Of a stretch of DNA of 64,000 bases, positions 50,267-59,480 are shown one piece after another. Under the pieces are notes generated by a model. It did no database searches, was not told the origin of the DNA, and saw only the letters and a list, made by a program, of their open reading frames with translations. Source of the stretch: Tritrichomonas musculus (taxonomy: Eukaryota > Parabasalia > Tritrichomonadida > Tritrichomonadidae); assembly GCA_039105265.1 (NCBI GenBank), contig JAPFFF010000044.1:1054001-1118000 (forward strand), given 5' to 3'. The position numbers and the translations under genes are program-made. Each line of letters starts with the position of its first letter. Position 1 is the first letter of the stretch.

Positions 50267-53122
50267 ATGTCCAAAATGTTCACAATAGAGCAGGCTGGCA
50301 GTATTAAGAAAGTAAATACTATAGACGAGCTTATCATAGAATATATAAGAAAATACTCGTGTCAAGGTGGAGTTAGTTCAAGTCCGAATATAAATGTTGA
50401 GGAAATCAAAAAAATGTTGGAACCATATGCACTTTCTACAGACTTATTTGAGTTTCTTAAGACCGAAGAATTTAATAAAGAAATCCTGAATTATGTTTCA
50501 AATAAGGAACTTGAAAATGAATATCGCAAGAAAAATGATCTTATTTATGAAGATACAACTCTCTTAACTACAGCTGTTGCAGATGAAAAATATAGACTAA
50601 AAGATGATATTCCAACTGTAGTAAATTCACAGCAGTATGATGAAAGTTCTACTACAAATGATAACGTGGTTCCTACTGTAAAATTAGTGGAAGATTTGAC
50701 GACGAAACATAATTTATTTACGTATGATGCTGGAAAAAATGAAATTGTGATGACAAACACAGATAATAATAAATGTGTATCTCTAGAATCACATTATGGA
50801 AATCCAGCTTTAAAGATTGTGAATTATGATTCTTCTTATAATGAAGTTAGTTTTGGAGCTACACCCTGTGGTTTTTTAATAAGTGATATAAATGATAATA
50901 TTATTCTTCATTATGATAAAGATGACAAACAAACTTTATTAGCAAATCCCTGTAATCTTGAGGATCAGAAACCTCTACTTACAGAAGTCACAGCAAATGA
51001 AAAATATAATAGAAAAGAGCATACTTTATCTGTAAAAGCTATATTTGAAGATGGAACTTCTAGATCTTTTGGTATCACACATAATATAAGCGCAAATGAC
51101 AAAGAAGTATATGTAAAAATAGAAGATATAGCTGAAAGTTATGTTGCTTATGAGAGTGACAAAGTTGGCTATATCAAGTGTAATGTTGATAGTGAAACTA
51201 CAATATTGTTTGTAAAGACTATCACTGAAAATGTTTTTACTTACGGAGATTATATTTATAATGTTAGTGAAGGTAGAATTACTACTCTAAAAACAGTAGC
51301 GAAGTTAACGAAATTTGTTCCAAACATAGTTTACAATGATAATGTTGTTAAATTTAATTCTATTCAGCTTAATAGAAATTGTCCTGCAAGTATAACAGTT
51401 GCTGCTGATTTCAATGGTAAAGATATAATTTCTTTATTGTCATTCGGAAATATGTCTACTACTGTAGTTCATATAGATTTCACTAACTTTGATATTTCTA
51501 ATGTTGAAACTTGTGCAAGTTTTATATATGAATGTCGAAAATTAAAAACTATGAAATTTGATAAGAGATATAGTAATAATATATGTAAAAATTTCTTTAA
51601 TTCATGTTACATGTGTAATAATCTAAAGGAACTTGATTTATCTATGTTTTATTTGAGTAATGTGGAAAATATCGACTTTATATGCTGTAAATGTATAAGT
51701 TTAGAAGTTCTAGATATTTCAAATATAACAGCTATAGATAAATCTTCATCATACTCAAATATGTTTTATGGTTGTCATAAACTAAAAATATTATATATAG
51801 ATGATAGTATATGTGATCAAATTTCATATGCTTTTGTATACGGAATTGACAAAAAATTTGTAAAATCAACTTACAAAGGTAGAGAATGTTATATTCCAGA
51901 AAATTATCTAGAAGAAGTGCAAAATAGCGACTGTGCTCTGAAAAGTGATATTCCTGCAATTCCTGATCTAGAACCATATGCTCTCAAGACAGATATTCCA
52001 ACTGTAGTAAATTCACAGCAGTATGATGAAAGTTCTACCACAAATGATGTTGTTGTGCCTACTGTAAAATTAGTAGAAGAACTAACAAAATATAATTTGT
52101 TTAAGTATGATGCAGAAAAGAATGAAATTGTGATGACAAACACAGATAATAATAAATGTGTATCTCTAGAATCACATTATGGAAATCCAGCTTTGAAGAT
52201 TATAAATTATGATTCTTCTTATAATGAAGCTAGTTTTGGAGCTACACCCTGTGGGTTTTTAATAAGTGATATAAATGATAATATTATTCTTCATTATGAT
52301 AAAGATGACAAACAAACTTTATTAGCAAATCCCTGTAATCTTGAGGATCAGAAACCTCTACTTACAGAAGTCACAGCAAATGAAAAATATGTAGCAAAAG
52401 AGGGTGATTCAACTATAAATGGAGCTCTAAAATTAAATATTACTGAAGGGGAAAGATGTTTAGATATAATAAGTACGAATAAATTATGCAAAATGTTCAT
52501 TGGAAATGAACTTGCCAAAAATAAAAGTATCTATTTAGGTTTAGAAAGTACAGAAGGATATGGCTGTCTAGGAGTGTATGGAAATGCAAGAAGTATAGCG
52601 TGGAGTGAATCTGAAGTTCTTTTATTTATGCCAACAACAATTTTTGGCAACCTTAATGTTACAGGTACTATAACATCAGCAAACAGTACCACTATTACTC
52701 ACTACTCTCCTATAGAAACTTCTGTAAATTCTATTTCTGATTTCATAGTTGGAGCTCCCGTTTATCTTACTGGAAACGTGTACAAGAGAAAGAATGATAA
52801 ATGGGAAGTTTCTACATTAGAGGATACCACTGACTGTATTTGTTCTGTGAAAACACAAGGAACATGGAAAGAGTACGTAGGAATATGTACTAGTATAGAT
52901 GCTAAAAATAGCGCAATTACGTTTGCAAGTCACGGCGATTATCTTGTGCGTGTTACAGACTCGAGTTGCTATTGCGTGGGAGATGAAGTTTTCATAGATG
53001 ATGACAATAAACTAAAGATTCTTGCTGGTGCTACTGCTATTACTGCAAAAATAAGAAGAATGACAGTGGGAATTATTACTAGTATTATAAGTGAAAATAT
53101 ACTTGCAGTATTCAAAAGTTAA
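50267..53122 (+). CDS. Fibre-like protein with phage-type modules and BspA-like LRR insert (C)
   Basis: The product is 951 residues. The homologous start in B suggests the second Met (50276, MFTIEQAG) may be used. Residues about 80-115 carry the fibre module KKNDLIYEDT...ADEKYRLKDDIPTV. About 114-247 and 576-708 are near-identical duplicates (VVNSQQYDESSTTND to EVTANEKY). Between them (about 380-525) is a BspA/DUF285-type leucine-rich repeat (FDISNVETCASFIYECRKLK; LKELDLSMFYLSNVENI; MFYGCHKLKILYI). The last 150 residues match B's fibre end. Expected: trimeric virion fibre with an adhesin-like insert. Divergent from 50261 with 5 bp between starts. Confidence 0.75.
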   Translation: MSKMFTIEQAGSIKKVNTIDELIIEYIRKYSCQGGVSSSPNINVEEIKKMLEPYALSTDLFEFLKTEEFNKEILNYVSNKELENEYRKKNDLIYEDTTLLTTAVADEKYRLKDDIPTVVNSQQYDESSTTNDNVVPTVKLVEDLTTKHNLFTYDAGKNEIVMTNTDNNKCVSLESHYGNPALKIVNYDSSYNEVSFGATPCGFLISDINDNIILHYDKDDKQTLLANPCNLEDQKPLLTEVTANEKYNRKEHTLSVKAIFEDGTSRSFGITHNISANDKEVYVKIEDIAESYVAYESDKVGYIKCNVDSETTILFVKTITENVFTYGDYIYNVSEGRITTLKTVAKLTKFVPNIVYNDNVVKFNSIQLNRNCPASITVAADFNGKDIISLLSFGNMSTTVVHIDFTNFDISNVETCASFIYECRKLKTMKFDKRYSNNICKNFFNSCYMCNNLKELDLSMFYLSNVENIDFICCKCISLEVLDISNITAIDKSSSYSNMFYGCHKLKILYIDDSICDQISYAFVYGIDKKFVKSTYKGRECYIPENYLEEVQNSDCALKSDIPAIPDLEPYALKTDIPTVVNSQQYDESSTTNDVVVPTVKLVEELTKYNLFKYDAEKNEIVMTNTDNNKCVSLESHYGNPALKIINYDSSYNEASFGATPCGFLISDINDNIILHYDKDDKQTLLANPCNLEDQKPLLTEVTANEKYVAKEGDSTINGALKLNITEGERCLDIISTNKLCKMFIGNELAKNKSIYLGLESTEGYGCLGVYGNARSIAWSESEVLLFMPTTIFGNLNVTGTITSANSTTITHYSPIETSVNSISDFIVGAPVYLTGNVYKRKNDKWEVSTLEDTTDCICSVKTQGTWKEYVGICTSIDAKNSAITFASHGDYLVRVTDSSCYCVGDEVFIDDDNKLKILAGATAITAKIRRMTVGIITSIISENILAVFKS
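50606..51007 (+). repeat. ~400-bp direct repeat in fibre gene, copy 1
   Basis: Nearly identical to 51992-52390 with a few substitutions and a 3-bp length difference. Both copies are in frame and flank the leucine-rich-repeat insert. Confidence 0.9.
51992..52390 (+). repeat. ~400-bp direct repeat in fibre gene, copy 2
   Basis: In-frame duplicate of 50606-51007. High DNA identity shows the duplication is recent relative to the age of the gene family, or is homogenised by recombination. Confidence 0.9.
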
Positions 53123-53411
53123 GCTTATTTATAAGTTTGTCAGTCATGTAAATAGACAAATTTATATTATATTTTTCTTTGAGTTCTCGTCTTACATATG
53201 AGATTTGTTTGTGTTTTGGTAACTTTGCTATTTCAGCTTTGTTATCCTCATTTTGTATATACTCTATAACTTGCTTTCTTTGATCTTCATTCATATTTTT
53301 GCTTTTGTTGAATGGTGCTGTTCTTGTTTTAGGTTTGTGTTGTTTGTGCAAGATTTCGTTCAAAAGTTGTTTAATCTCAGCTAAGGATTCTAAAATTTCT
53401 TGTTCTGACAT
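53112..53411 (-). CDS. Small helical protein, homologue of 24867 in B
   Basis: The ATG at 53411 (MSEQEILESLAEIKQLL) is preferred over the frame to 53438, as a T-rich leader follows upstream. The product is 99 residues: coiled N-terminus, basic linker PFNKSKN, then a helical domain (RKQVIEYI...KHKQISYVRRELKEKYNINLSIYMTDKL). The convergent 3' end overlaps the fibre gene by 11 bp. Possible DNA-binding protein; not recognised. Confidence 0.6.
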   Translation of the reverse strand: MSEQEILESLAEIKQLLNEILHKQHKPKTRTAPFNKSKNMNEDQRKQVIEYIQNEDNKAEIAKLPKHKQISYVRRELKEKYNINLSIYMTDKLINKLNF

Positions 53412-53420
53412 TGTTGTTTG

Positions 53421-53446
53421 AAATAAAAATAAAAACAAAAATAAGA
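53421..53446 (-). promoter_or_regulatory. T-rich promoter-like tract of the 53112-53411 gene
   Basis: On the minus strand, TTATTTTTGTTTTTATTTTT ends about 10 bases before the ATG. Confidence 0.4.
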
Positions 53447-53455
53447 ATAAAGTTT

Positions 53456-54220
53456 TTAATGTAAGTTTATCTCCTCTTTGTACTTACCATTATAAGTTCT
53501 GTATATTCTTCCATATCTTAGAACATATATATCAGGAGTATCAATAGAGTTAATAGCATCAAAATATTCTTCCTCAGTTTTTACAGTTTCATCAAGTCTC
53601 AACAATTTTAATTTATGTTCCAAACAATAATCATCTTTGAGCTTACCATTCTCAATTTGCTCAGAATTATTAACATGACTTCTATCATCAATTTCTACTA
53701 ACAATTCTAATTCAGGTATGTAGAAATCAAACCTGAGTTTATAGTTATTTTTACTCTTTAGATCTTCATATGATTTTTGCGTTTCAAAGTCTATCACATT
53801 TTCTTCTAAGAATCTTCTGAAACGCTGTTCATGTTCATTTATATATAAATGTGGACGAGCTTTATGGTAAATCCAATCATCAAGGGTTACCCAGAAATAT
53901 GAACCTTGGTATGTATATTTAAATCTCTGTTTTGTGTTTCTATATTCATCTGTGAGTTCACAATTATCTTTTTGTAAAAGTTCATTTACTTTTTCATTGT
54001 TCCACCTCTGATGAGGCTTGGTAGTTCTATTTCCTCCTGTCAAATGTGGTCGAGATGGTCTATCTTTTCTATACCAATCATACCACCTTACAGTATATAC
54101 TACACCATTGTACTCATATCTAATACGCAATTGTCCTTTCACATATTCATCTAGCAATATACAATTTTCTTTTGCCATCTCTTCTCTTACAAATTCTGTT
54201 GTGTAGAGTATTCTTGACAT
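53456..54220 (-). CDS. VSR/EDxHD-like PD-(D/E)XK endonuclease with repeated N-terminal modules
   Basis: The product is 254 residues. Two repeats of about 50 residues (NCILLDEYVKGQLRIRYEYNG...W.DW...RPHL; NCELTDEYRNTKQRFKYTYQG...DDW...RPHL) look like DNA-binding modules. The C-terminal domain (about 132-250) has the nuclease core FDFYIPELELLVEIDDRSH and then DDYCLEHKLKLLRL. This is the D...ExD..H arrangement of VSR-fold and EDxHD homing endonucleases. A truncated relative without nuclease domain is at 58697, on the other side of pPolB. Likely a homing or nicking enzyme linked to the polymerase gene. Confidence 0.65.
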   Translation of the reverse strand: MSRILYTTEFVREEMAKENCILLDEYVKGQLRIRYEYNGVVYTVRWYDWYRKDRPSRPHLTGGNRTTKPHQRWNNEKVNELLQKDNCELTDEYRNTKQRFKYTYQGSYFWVTLDDWIYHKARPHLYINEHEQRFRRFLEENVIDFETQKSYEDLKSKNNYKLRFDFYIPELELLVEIDDRSHVNNSEQIENGKLKDDYCLEHKLKLLRLDETVKTEEEYFDAINSIDTPDIYVLRYGRIYRTYNGKYKEEINLH

Positions 54221-54259
54221 AACAACTGTGTGTCGACGATAAAAATAAAAATAAATTTT

Positions 54260-57200
54260 TTAATAATAATAATCTTTAGCTGTGAGTCCAGTAATGAAAG
54301 GTGCACAAGCTTGATTCTCTAGTACTATCATTTTTGTATGTAGTCCTGTGAGAGCATTTTTGTTTACAGTTACTTTAGACATAGTATTGTTCTTCATTTG
54401 TAAATTTACGTTGATTCCTGGTTTTATAGTTTGGTTTGTAATGATGTTACCATAATCTTTATACATAATCTTATTCTTTTTGAGACTCACACCTTTTAAT
54501 TTCATAGCTTTTACAGTTTCATCATTATTCCAGATTGTGTAACATTTTGGTGCAAGTGCAATCATGTTATCTCCTATTCTTTCTATAGCACACCCAAGAA
54601 TCTTTTTCTCGTCTTCTACGGTATTTATTTTTGGATTTGGTAAGAATTTGTAAATATGCTTGTTATAAAATTCTTTATCTTTGATAATGTTGTTGAATAA
54701 CTGTGATGGAGGTTCATCTTTGTTTCCTGATATAGCGAAGTAGGCTGAATCACTGTCTCCTTCTATATAATGAAGTTTGTTCATATCCAAACATCTATTC
54801 ATGAAATCGTAATAGAAAGTTAAATACCAAAACTTACTATTATCTAGTGTCCAGAAACTCTCTTGCAAGCAAGTTGTACAGTGATAGAATCTAGGTTGCT
54901 GCTGTATAATAAAAAGATCATCAGATAATTTAGCACCATTCATGTACGTTTGTGAAATTATATACTGATAAGCTTTGTTAGTATCACAAATCTTTACTTT
55001 ACAAAACTTTTCAGAATTCATACCATCGTAACCATAACTACCATTCATGCTGATCTTATAAAATTTTTCATTTCCTGTAACCTTTCCTGCAATTATATCC
55101 TGCCGTTTCTTCATGAAAGTTGTTACAAATTCATGAAATCCTGTGTGAGCTTCATAAATAGAAACACTCTTTACATCTTCTAATACTAAACCATGATCAA
55201 GTAAAAACCAAAGATAGTAATTTGAGAAAGTCATATACTCACCATAAGTATCGAGCAACATTGTTAATTTACGTTCTTCTTTGTCTAAAGAAGCAAGTTT
55301 GTGTTTTTGGAGATATGAGTACATATAACTTCCAATTGTATCTTCATTATTTTTGATGTTAATATTTCTGAAGACAGGAGGGAAATTTATAAAATAATTT
55401 ATCTTGTTTGCTGGACATACTAACTTCACTTCTGCTTTGAATAAATATTTTGGATTTGGCTGGAATCTTGTCTTGCTTGTAATAATATTTATAGCCTTTT
55501 GTTTTGTTTGTGCGTCTTTCACATCTATTCTATATCTGAAGCTACCTGGCATGTACATAACGCCGCCATGATATTTGTTAAAATCATGTTTTGTAGAAGA
55601 AAATGAGGAAGGATAAAGACTATTAAAATCAACTCCAACAACATGAGTCATAATATTCTGAGTGTCATACGAGATAACTTTATTGTTGACAGCATCATAA
55701 CGAAATTTGTTTATATGAGTTTCACCTTTAATATTATATCTGTGCTGCACATTCGAAAGACCACCTGTAATATTGTTTCGTAAACTATAATATTCTTGTT
55801 CATCATTTATGAGAGTTGGAAGATGATGTAATTTGCAAAATTTCTTAAGTTGTGTTCTGAGTCTTGTTATTTTTGGATCATCTCTCTTACGAAGCTTATT
55901 ACACTCGGCACACGCAAGTTTACAATTTTCGAGCTCATGTCCAATATCATTGTTAATTCTATCTAATGTAGGTTTGTTTGTGTTTGTGAAATGTTCTCCA
56001 CACAAATGACAGCAAGAATTCTCGTATATCTTTAAAAATTTATCATAGTCGTCAACAGAGATACACTTTTCTAAATTTCTTGGTTTGGTAGCATGAGTTT
56101 GATTATACTTCTGATCTTGCTTGAAATAACTTTCACATTTATATCTCCACCATTTTGAAGTAGGTTTAAAAGTATTTTCTTTGTTGATAATATCGTAATC
56201 TACATGCGGATCGAAATTCTTATAAGCTAGAGCATACTTGATACAAGCTGAACATTTTGACAAAGATAAATTTGAAATCATGTCTACTTTATACTCGGCA
56301 TTCATTTTGATAAGATTGTCTATAGGTCTTATCATCATTTCTACATCATTGTCGTTGTAAGCTAGCAAATATTCCCATCTATTTTTGTAATTCTTGCTGT
56401 CTTTCACATATTCTTCATAATCTTTCTTAGAAAGAGGATTATTTTGATTGAGATAACTATAGAAATCTTCATATGCGAAAGGTTCTGTTTTCGACAAAAC
56501 TTCATTGTAATTCTCATTGTTGATAACCTCGTATGGAAATATACCTTTTACACTGTTCTCCTGCCCTCCAAAATCCACACCAAATTGTTTTAATGTTCCT
56601 CCTGCCACAAAAGCTTGTGCATCTATAAATCTTAAAGAAGTATGATATTTAGAAGAAGTGAGTATAAATTGTTTTAAAGATGATAAGGTTCCTATAATAC
56701 TTGTAGAATCTATACTCCAGTGTTCCATGTTTAAATATTTCTTGAACAAATTACTGTCAAACCTAGAAGAATTAAAGCCAAATACAGTAATAGTATTAAT
56801 ATTTGGATCTATATTCTCTGGCACACAGGAATATTTTAGCTTATCTTCGTAAATTAACAAAGATTCTTCAAAAAGCCAATTCAACCAAAGTGGAATAAAA
56901 TCTTTGCTATCTCTTAAGCTAAAGTTCTTTGTTGTAAGTCCAGAAGCAGACTTCACACATGATGAAACTGAGAGTGGTATGAGTTTTGAGTTTATAAAAG
57001 TAGATTTGCCAGCTTCTTCATTTACAACTTGCTCCATAGTTTCAAAATCATAAGTCATATAATATATGTTTGGCTTCCATTCTAGATCATGCGCGAGACA
57101 GTATTCATAGACAGTGTTGTTTAAGATATGTGGGCAGTATGGTAGAGCTTCTTTGTTAGGTACAAATTGTTTTTTGAACTTTCCATCACAATGTTTGATA

Positions 57201-58609
57201 TGATCTTCAAATCTTTTTAGATTGCTGTGACCATAATGAACATAAGACTTACATTTTGGACAAACATGAATTGCGGTAAGTTTCTCAGCATCTTTGATGA
57301 ACATTATATGTAAAATTCTATCTTTGGCAAACAAGAGTGCAGAAAATGTTGGATATTCTTCGTTGAAATACCATTGTTCCTGTAAATCATATTGTTCATC
57401 ATTATTGTACTCATAAATGTTAACATTGATTTTATGTTTCTCTGCTGATTTCATCATATCTTCTGTCGTTGAACCTTGAAACTGAGCTAGAATTGTTTTT
57501 CCATAATTTGGTATTTTTGTTGTGTATGTTATTCCATGTTCTTCGAGTAAAAGTTTCTTAGCTTTGTCAGTTCTGTTTGTAATATTATATTTTTTGGTGT
57601 TTGTGAGTTCTGGGTACAAACAGCAAGCTAGAAATCTATACCAACATAAATTATCATCTTCATCATCTACAATAATATAATTGTTGTTGTTCTTGAAAAT
57701 TTGTGGAAGATTTTTGATATGGCCTGTAACCTTTCTCATTCTTGAAACTGTAAATGAAATTGAGTGTACTATAGTAAGTTTGTTATTTGATGAAGTTGTT
57801 TCATAGCTGTTGAGCACAGTTTCTATATACATTTTACATTCTTCCAAGTTTCTTTCATCTTTTACTATTATTGGAATTGCAGATTTATAATTCTGCCATC
57901 TTATCTCTCTAGCCTCATAATCATATTTTTCTTCATAAGTTTCGAAGTCAAAGGTACTTGTTTCAAAGATACCTGATAACTGAAAGTGAATTTTAAAAGG
58001 TTTTAGTTCATCTTTGTAAACTTTGTGCAGAGATTCGTATATGTTTTCCAAAGATGAAATTTCGTTGAAGTAGTATGTAACTATAGGCTCACCATGATCA
58101 TATCTCTCTTTTACAAATATTTCTGGATAATCATATTCTTGTAAAGCTGCTACAGCTCTGTCGAAATCATAAGGAAAGTTGATGATGAGGAAATCTTTGT
58201 GTTTGCTTTTGAAGTTACTCCCATTTTTCTCTAGATACTCATATAATTCTTGATTTTCAGGTTCAGTATTAATTTGCTCCAGAACACTATTTATAGTTTT
58301 CTTTGCAATTTCTATGTTTTCTTCTATTTGTTTTGTTCTTGGTTTGAGAATTTCTTCAACATAATTATTGATATCAACTTCGCCAAGAGTCTCATCTGGC
58401 ATTATATCTTCGGTTTCAAGTTCAGAGTCAAAGAGAATATCAAAAGCTGCGTTTTCATTAAGATACTTACATAAGTTTGTTATATTTTGTTCTCTGTCTT
58501 CTGAATCCAAATTTATGTTCGCATGTAATTTTGTGTTCAGAATTGTAATAATCTTCGTTAATGTTTCTTGTGGTAAATCAAATGCTGATGTTGGAATTAT
58601 TTTTGTCAT
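54260..58609 (-). CDS. Protein-primed family B DNA polymerase (C), intact, with embedded HNH domain
   Basis: The frame runs to 58690, but the ATG at 58609 (MTKIIPTSAFDLPQETL) follows the T-rich leader, giving 1449 residues. Order: OTU-like DDNLCWYRFLACCL (about 315); zinc finger CPKCKSYVHYGH...HIKHC (about 446-471); ExoI YDFETME (about 521); ExoII FGFNSSRFD (about 608); ExoIII YNDND (about 750); HNH domain CHLCGEHF...TLDRINND...CAECNKLRKRD (about 866-910); motif A DFNSLYPSS (about 991); motif B KISMNGSYG (about 1183); motif C GDSDS (about 1280, Ser in the usual DTD). The only undamaged polymerase in the window. It would replicate element DNA from a protein primer. Confidence 0.92.
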   Translation of the reverse strand: MTKIIPTSAFDLPQETLTKIITILNTKLHANINLDSEDREQNITNLCKYLNENAAFDILFDSELETEDIMPDETLGEVDINNYVEEILKPRTKQIEENIEIAKKTINSVLEQINTEPENQELYEYLEKNGSNFKSKHKDFLIINFPYDFDRAVAALQEYDYPEIFVKERYDHGEPIVTYYFNEISSLENIYESLHKVYKDELKPFKIHFQLSGIFETSTFDFETYEEKYDYEAREIRWQNYKSAIPIIVKDERNLEECKMYIETVLNSYETTSSNNKLTIVHSISFTVSRMRKVTGHIKNLPQIFKNNNNYIIVDDEDDNLCWYRFLACCLYPELTNTKKYNITNRTDKAKKLLLEEHGITYTTKIPNYGKTILAQFQGSTTEDMMKSAEKHKINVNIYEYNNDEQYDLQEQWYFNEEYPTFSALLFAKDRILHIMFIKDAEKLTAIHVCPKCKSYVHYGHSNLKRFEDHIKHCDGKFKKQFVPNKEALPYCPHILNNTVYEYCLAHDLEWKPNIYYMTYDFETMEQVVNEEAGKSTFINSKLIPLSVSSCVKSASGLTTKNFSLRDSKDFIPLWLNWLFEESLLIYEDKLKYSCVPENIDPNINTITVFGFNSSRFDSNLFKKYLNMEHWSIDSTSIIGTLSSLKQFILTSSKYHTSLRFIDAQAFVAGGTLKQFGVDFGGQENSVKGIFPYEVINNENYNEVLSKTEPFAYEDFYSYLNQNNPLSKKDYEEYVKDSKNYKNRWEYLLAYNDNDVEMMIRPIDNLIKMNAEYKVDMISNLSLSKCSACIKYALAYKNFDPHVDYDIINKENTFKPTSKWWRYKCESYFKQDQKYNQTHATKPRNLEKCISVDDYDKFLKIYENSCCHLCGEHFTNTNKPTLDRINNDIGHELENCKLACAECNKLRKRDDPKITRLRTQLKKFCKLHHLPTLINDEQEYYSLRNNITGGLSNVQHRYNIKGETHINKFRYDAVNNKVISYDTQNIMTHVVGVDFNSLYPSSFSSTKHDFNKYHGGVMYMPGSFRYRIDVKDAQTKQKAINIITSKTRFQPNPKYLFKAEVKLVCPANKINYFINFPPVFRNINIKNNEDTIGSYMYSYLQKHKLASLDKEERKLTMLLDTYGEYMTFSNYYLWFLLDHGLVLEDVKSVSIYEAHTGFHEFVTTFMKKRQDIIAGKVTGNEKFYKISMNGSYGYDGMNSEKFCKVKICDTNKAYQYIISQTYMNGAKLSDDLFIIQQQPRFYHCTTCLQESFWTLDNSKFWYLTFYYDFMNRCLDMNKLHYIEGDSDSAYFAISGNKDEPPSQLFNNIIKDKEFYNKHIYKFLPNPKINTVEDEKKILGCAIERIGDNMIALAPKCYTIWNNDETVKAMKLKGVSLKKNKIMYKDYGNIITNQTIKPGINVNLQMKNNTMSKVTVNKNALTGLHTKMIVLENQACAPFITGLTAKDYYY

Positions 58610-58632
58610 TGTGAGTTTGGATGTTTGTGTAA

Positions 58633-58656
58633 GAATAAAAATAAAAATAATAAAAA
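58633..58656 (-). promoter_or_regulatory. T-rich promoter-like tract of pPolB (C)
   Basis: On the minus strand, TTTTATTATTTTTATTTTTATTC-type sequence ends about 24 bases before the chosen ATG. It supports the shorter start at 58609. Confidence 0.45.
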
Positions 58657-58696
58657 TATTAAAAATTAAGAAATACAAAAATATGAGCAAAGTTTT

Positions 58697-59461
58697 TTAA
58701 TTAAATTCTCTATCTATTTCCTCTGTGAAGTAAGTATGAACTTGACCTAAATGTGGACGACTATGATAGAATTTCCAATCATTATAGACAACTTGGAATG
58801 TTCTTCCTTTATATTCATAAGTAAGTTTTGATTTTTGATTCTGGTACTGCGAAATAAGTTTGCAACCTTCTTGTGCAAATAACTGTGCTATATGTTCGTG
58901 AGTATAACGTGGACATTTTGCTTTATGTGCACGATAACCTGTATTCCATTTTGTGGGTGTTGTTTGATATTGCATATTGTTATACAAGTATGTTACTTTT
59001 GTTTTTCCATTTACATATTTACTTTGTAGTATACAATTTTCATTTTTCATAGATTCTCTTAATTTATCTTCACATGTTTTACGATGTTTTTCTGATTTAT
59101 CTGCCTTAAGTTTTTCATCTAATTTTTGACTTTCTTCCTTGCTCAAATAGGGTTTAAAGATTTTGCTTCCACTCTTCTGAAATTGACCTTGTGGATTTGC
59201 TACAAAAGAATTTAGATGCGCGACCATTATTCTTTCCGGGTTCTCATTTCTATAAAATGTTATTAAAGAATTTTCGTATATTTGCTTTGGAGTTTTTAGT
59301 AAAGTACAATTATTTTCATGAAAAAGTTCATTTACAAGATCATGTGTAATATTGACTGAAATTGGAATACGATTTAGAAAATATTTATTTCTATTATTCT
59401 CTAGGATCTTTTCTTTCATTGTTTCTAATATTTCATTTGCAATTTCAGATTTTGTGCTCAT
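58697..59461 (-). CDS. Repeat-module protein related to 53456 but without nuclease domain
   Basis: The product is 254 residues. Three or four copies of the NC.L...Y...K...TY.Y....Y.......W module occur, ending DWKFYHSRPHLGQVHTYFTEEIDREFN. The last two align with the two modules of the 53456 nuclease. The VSR-like nuclease core is missing, so it is either a DNA-binding partner or a truncated nuclease. It is the outermost gene before the right TIR, whose inner T-rich tract lies upstream of the ATG. Confidence 0.6.
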   Translation of the reverse strand: MSTKSEIANEILETMKEKILENNRNKYFLNRIPISVNITHDLVNELFHENNCTLLKTPKQIYENSLITFYRNENPERIMVAHLNSFVANPQGQFQKSGSKIFKPYLSKEESQKLDEKLKADKSEKHRKTCEDKLRESMKNENCILQSKYVNGKTKVTYLYNNMQYQTTPTKWNTGYRAHKAKCPRYTHEHIAQLFAQEGCKLISQYQNQKSKLTYEYKGRTFQVVYNDWKFYHSRPHLGQVHTYFTEEIDREFN

Positions 59462-59480
59462 AGTACTGTTTGTGTATGAG

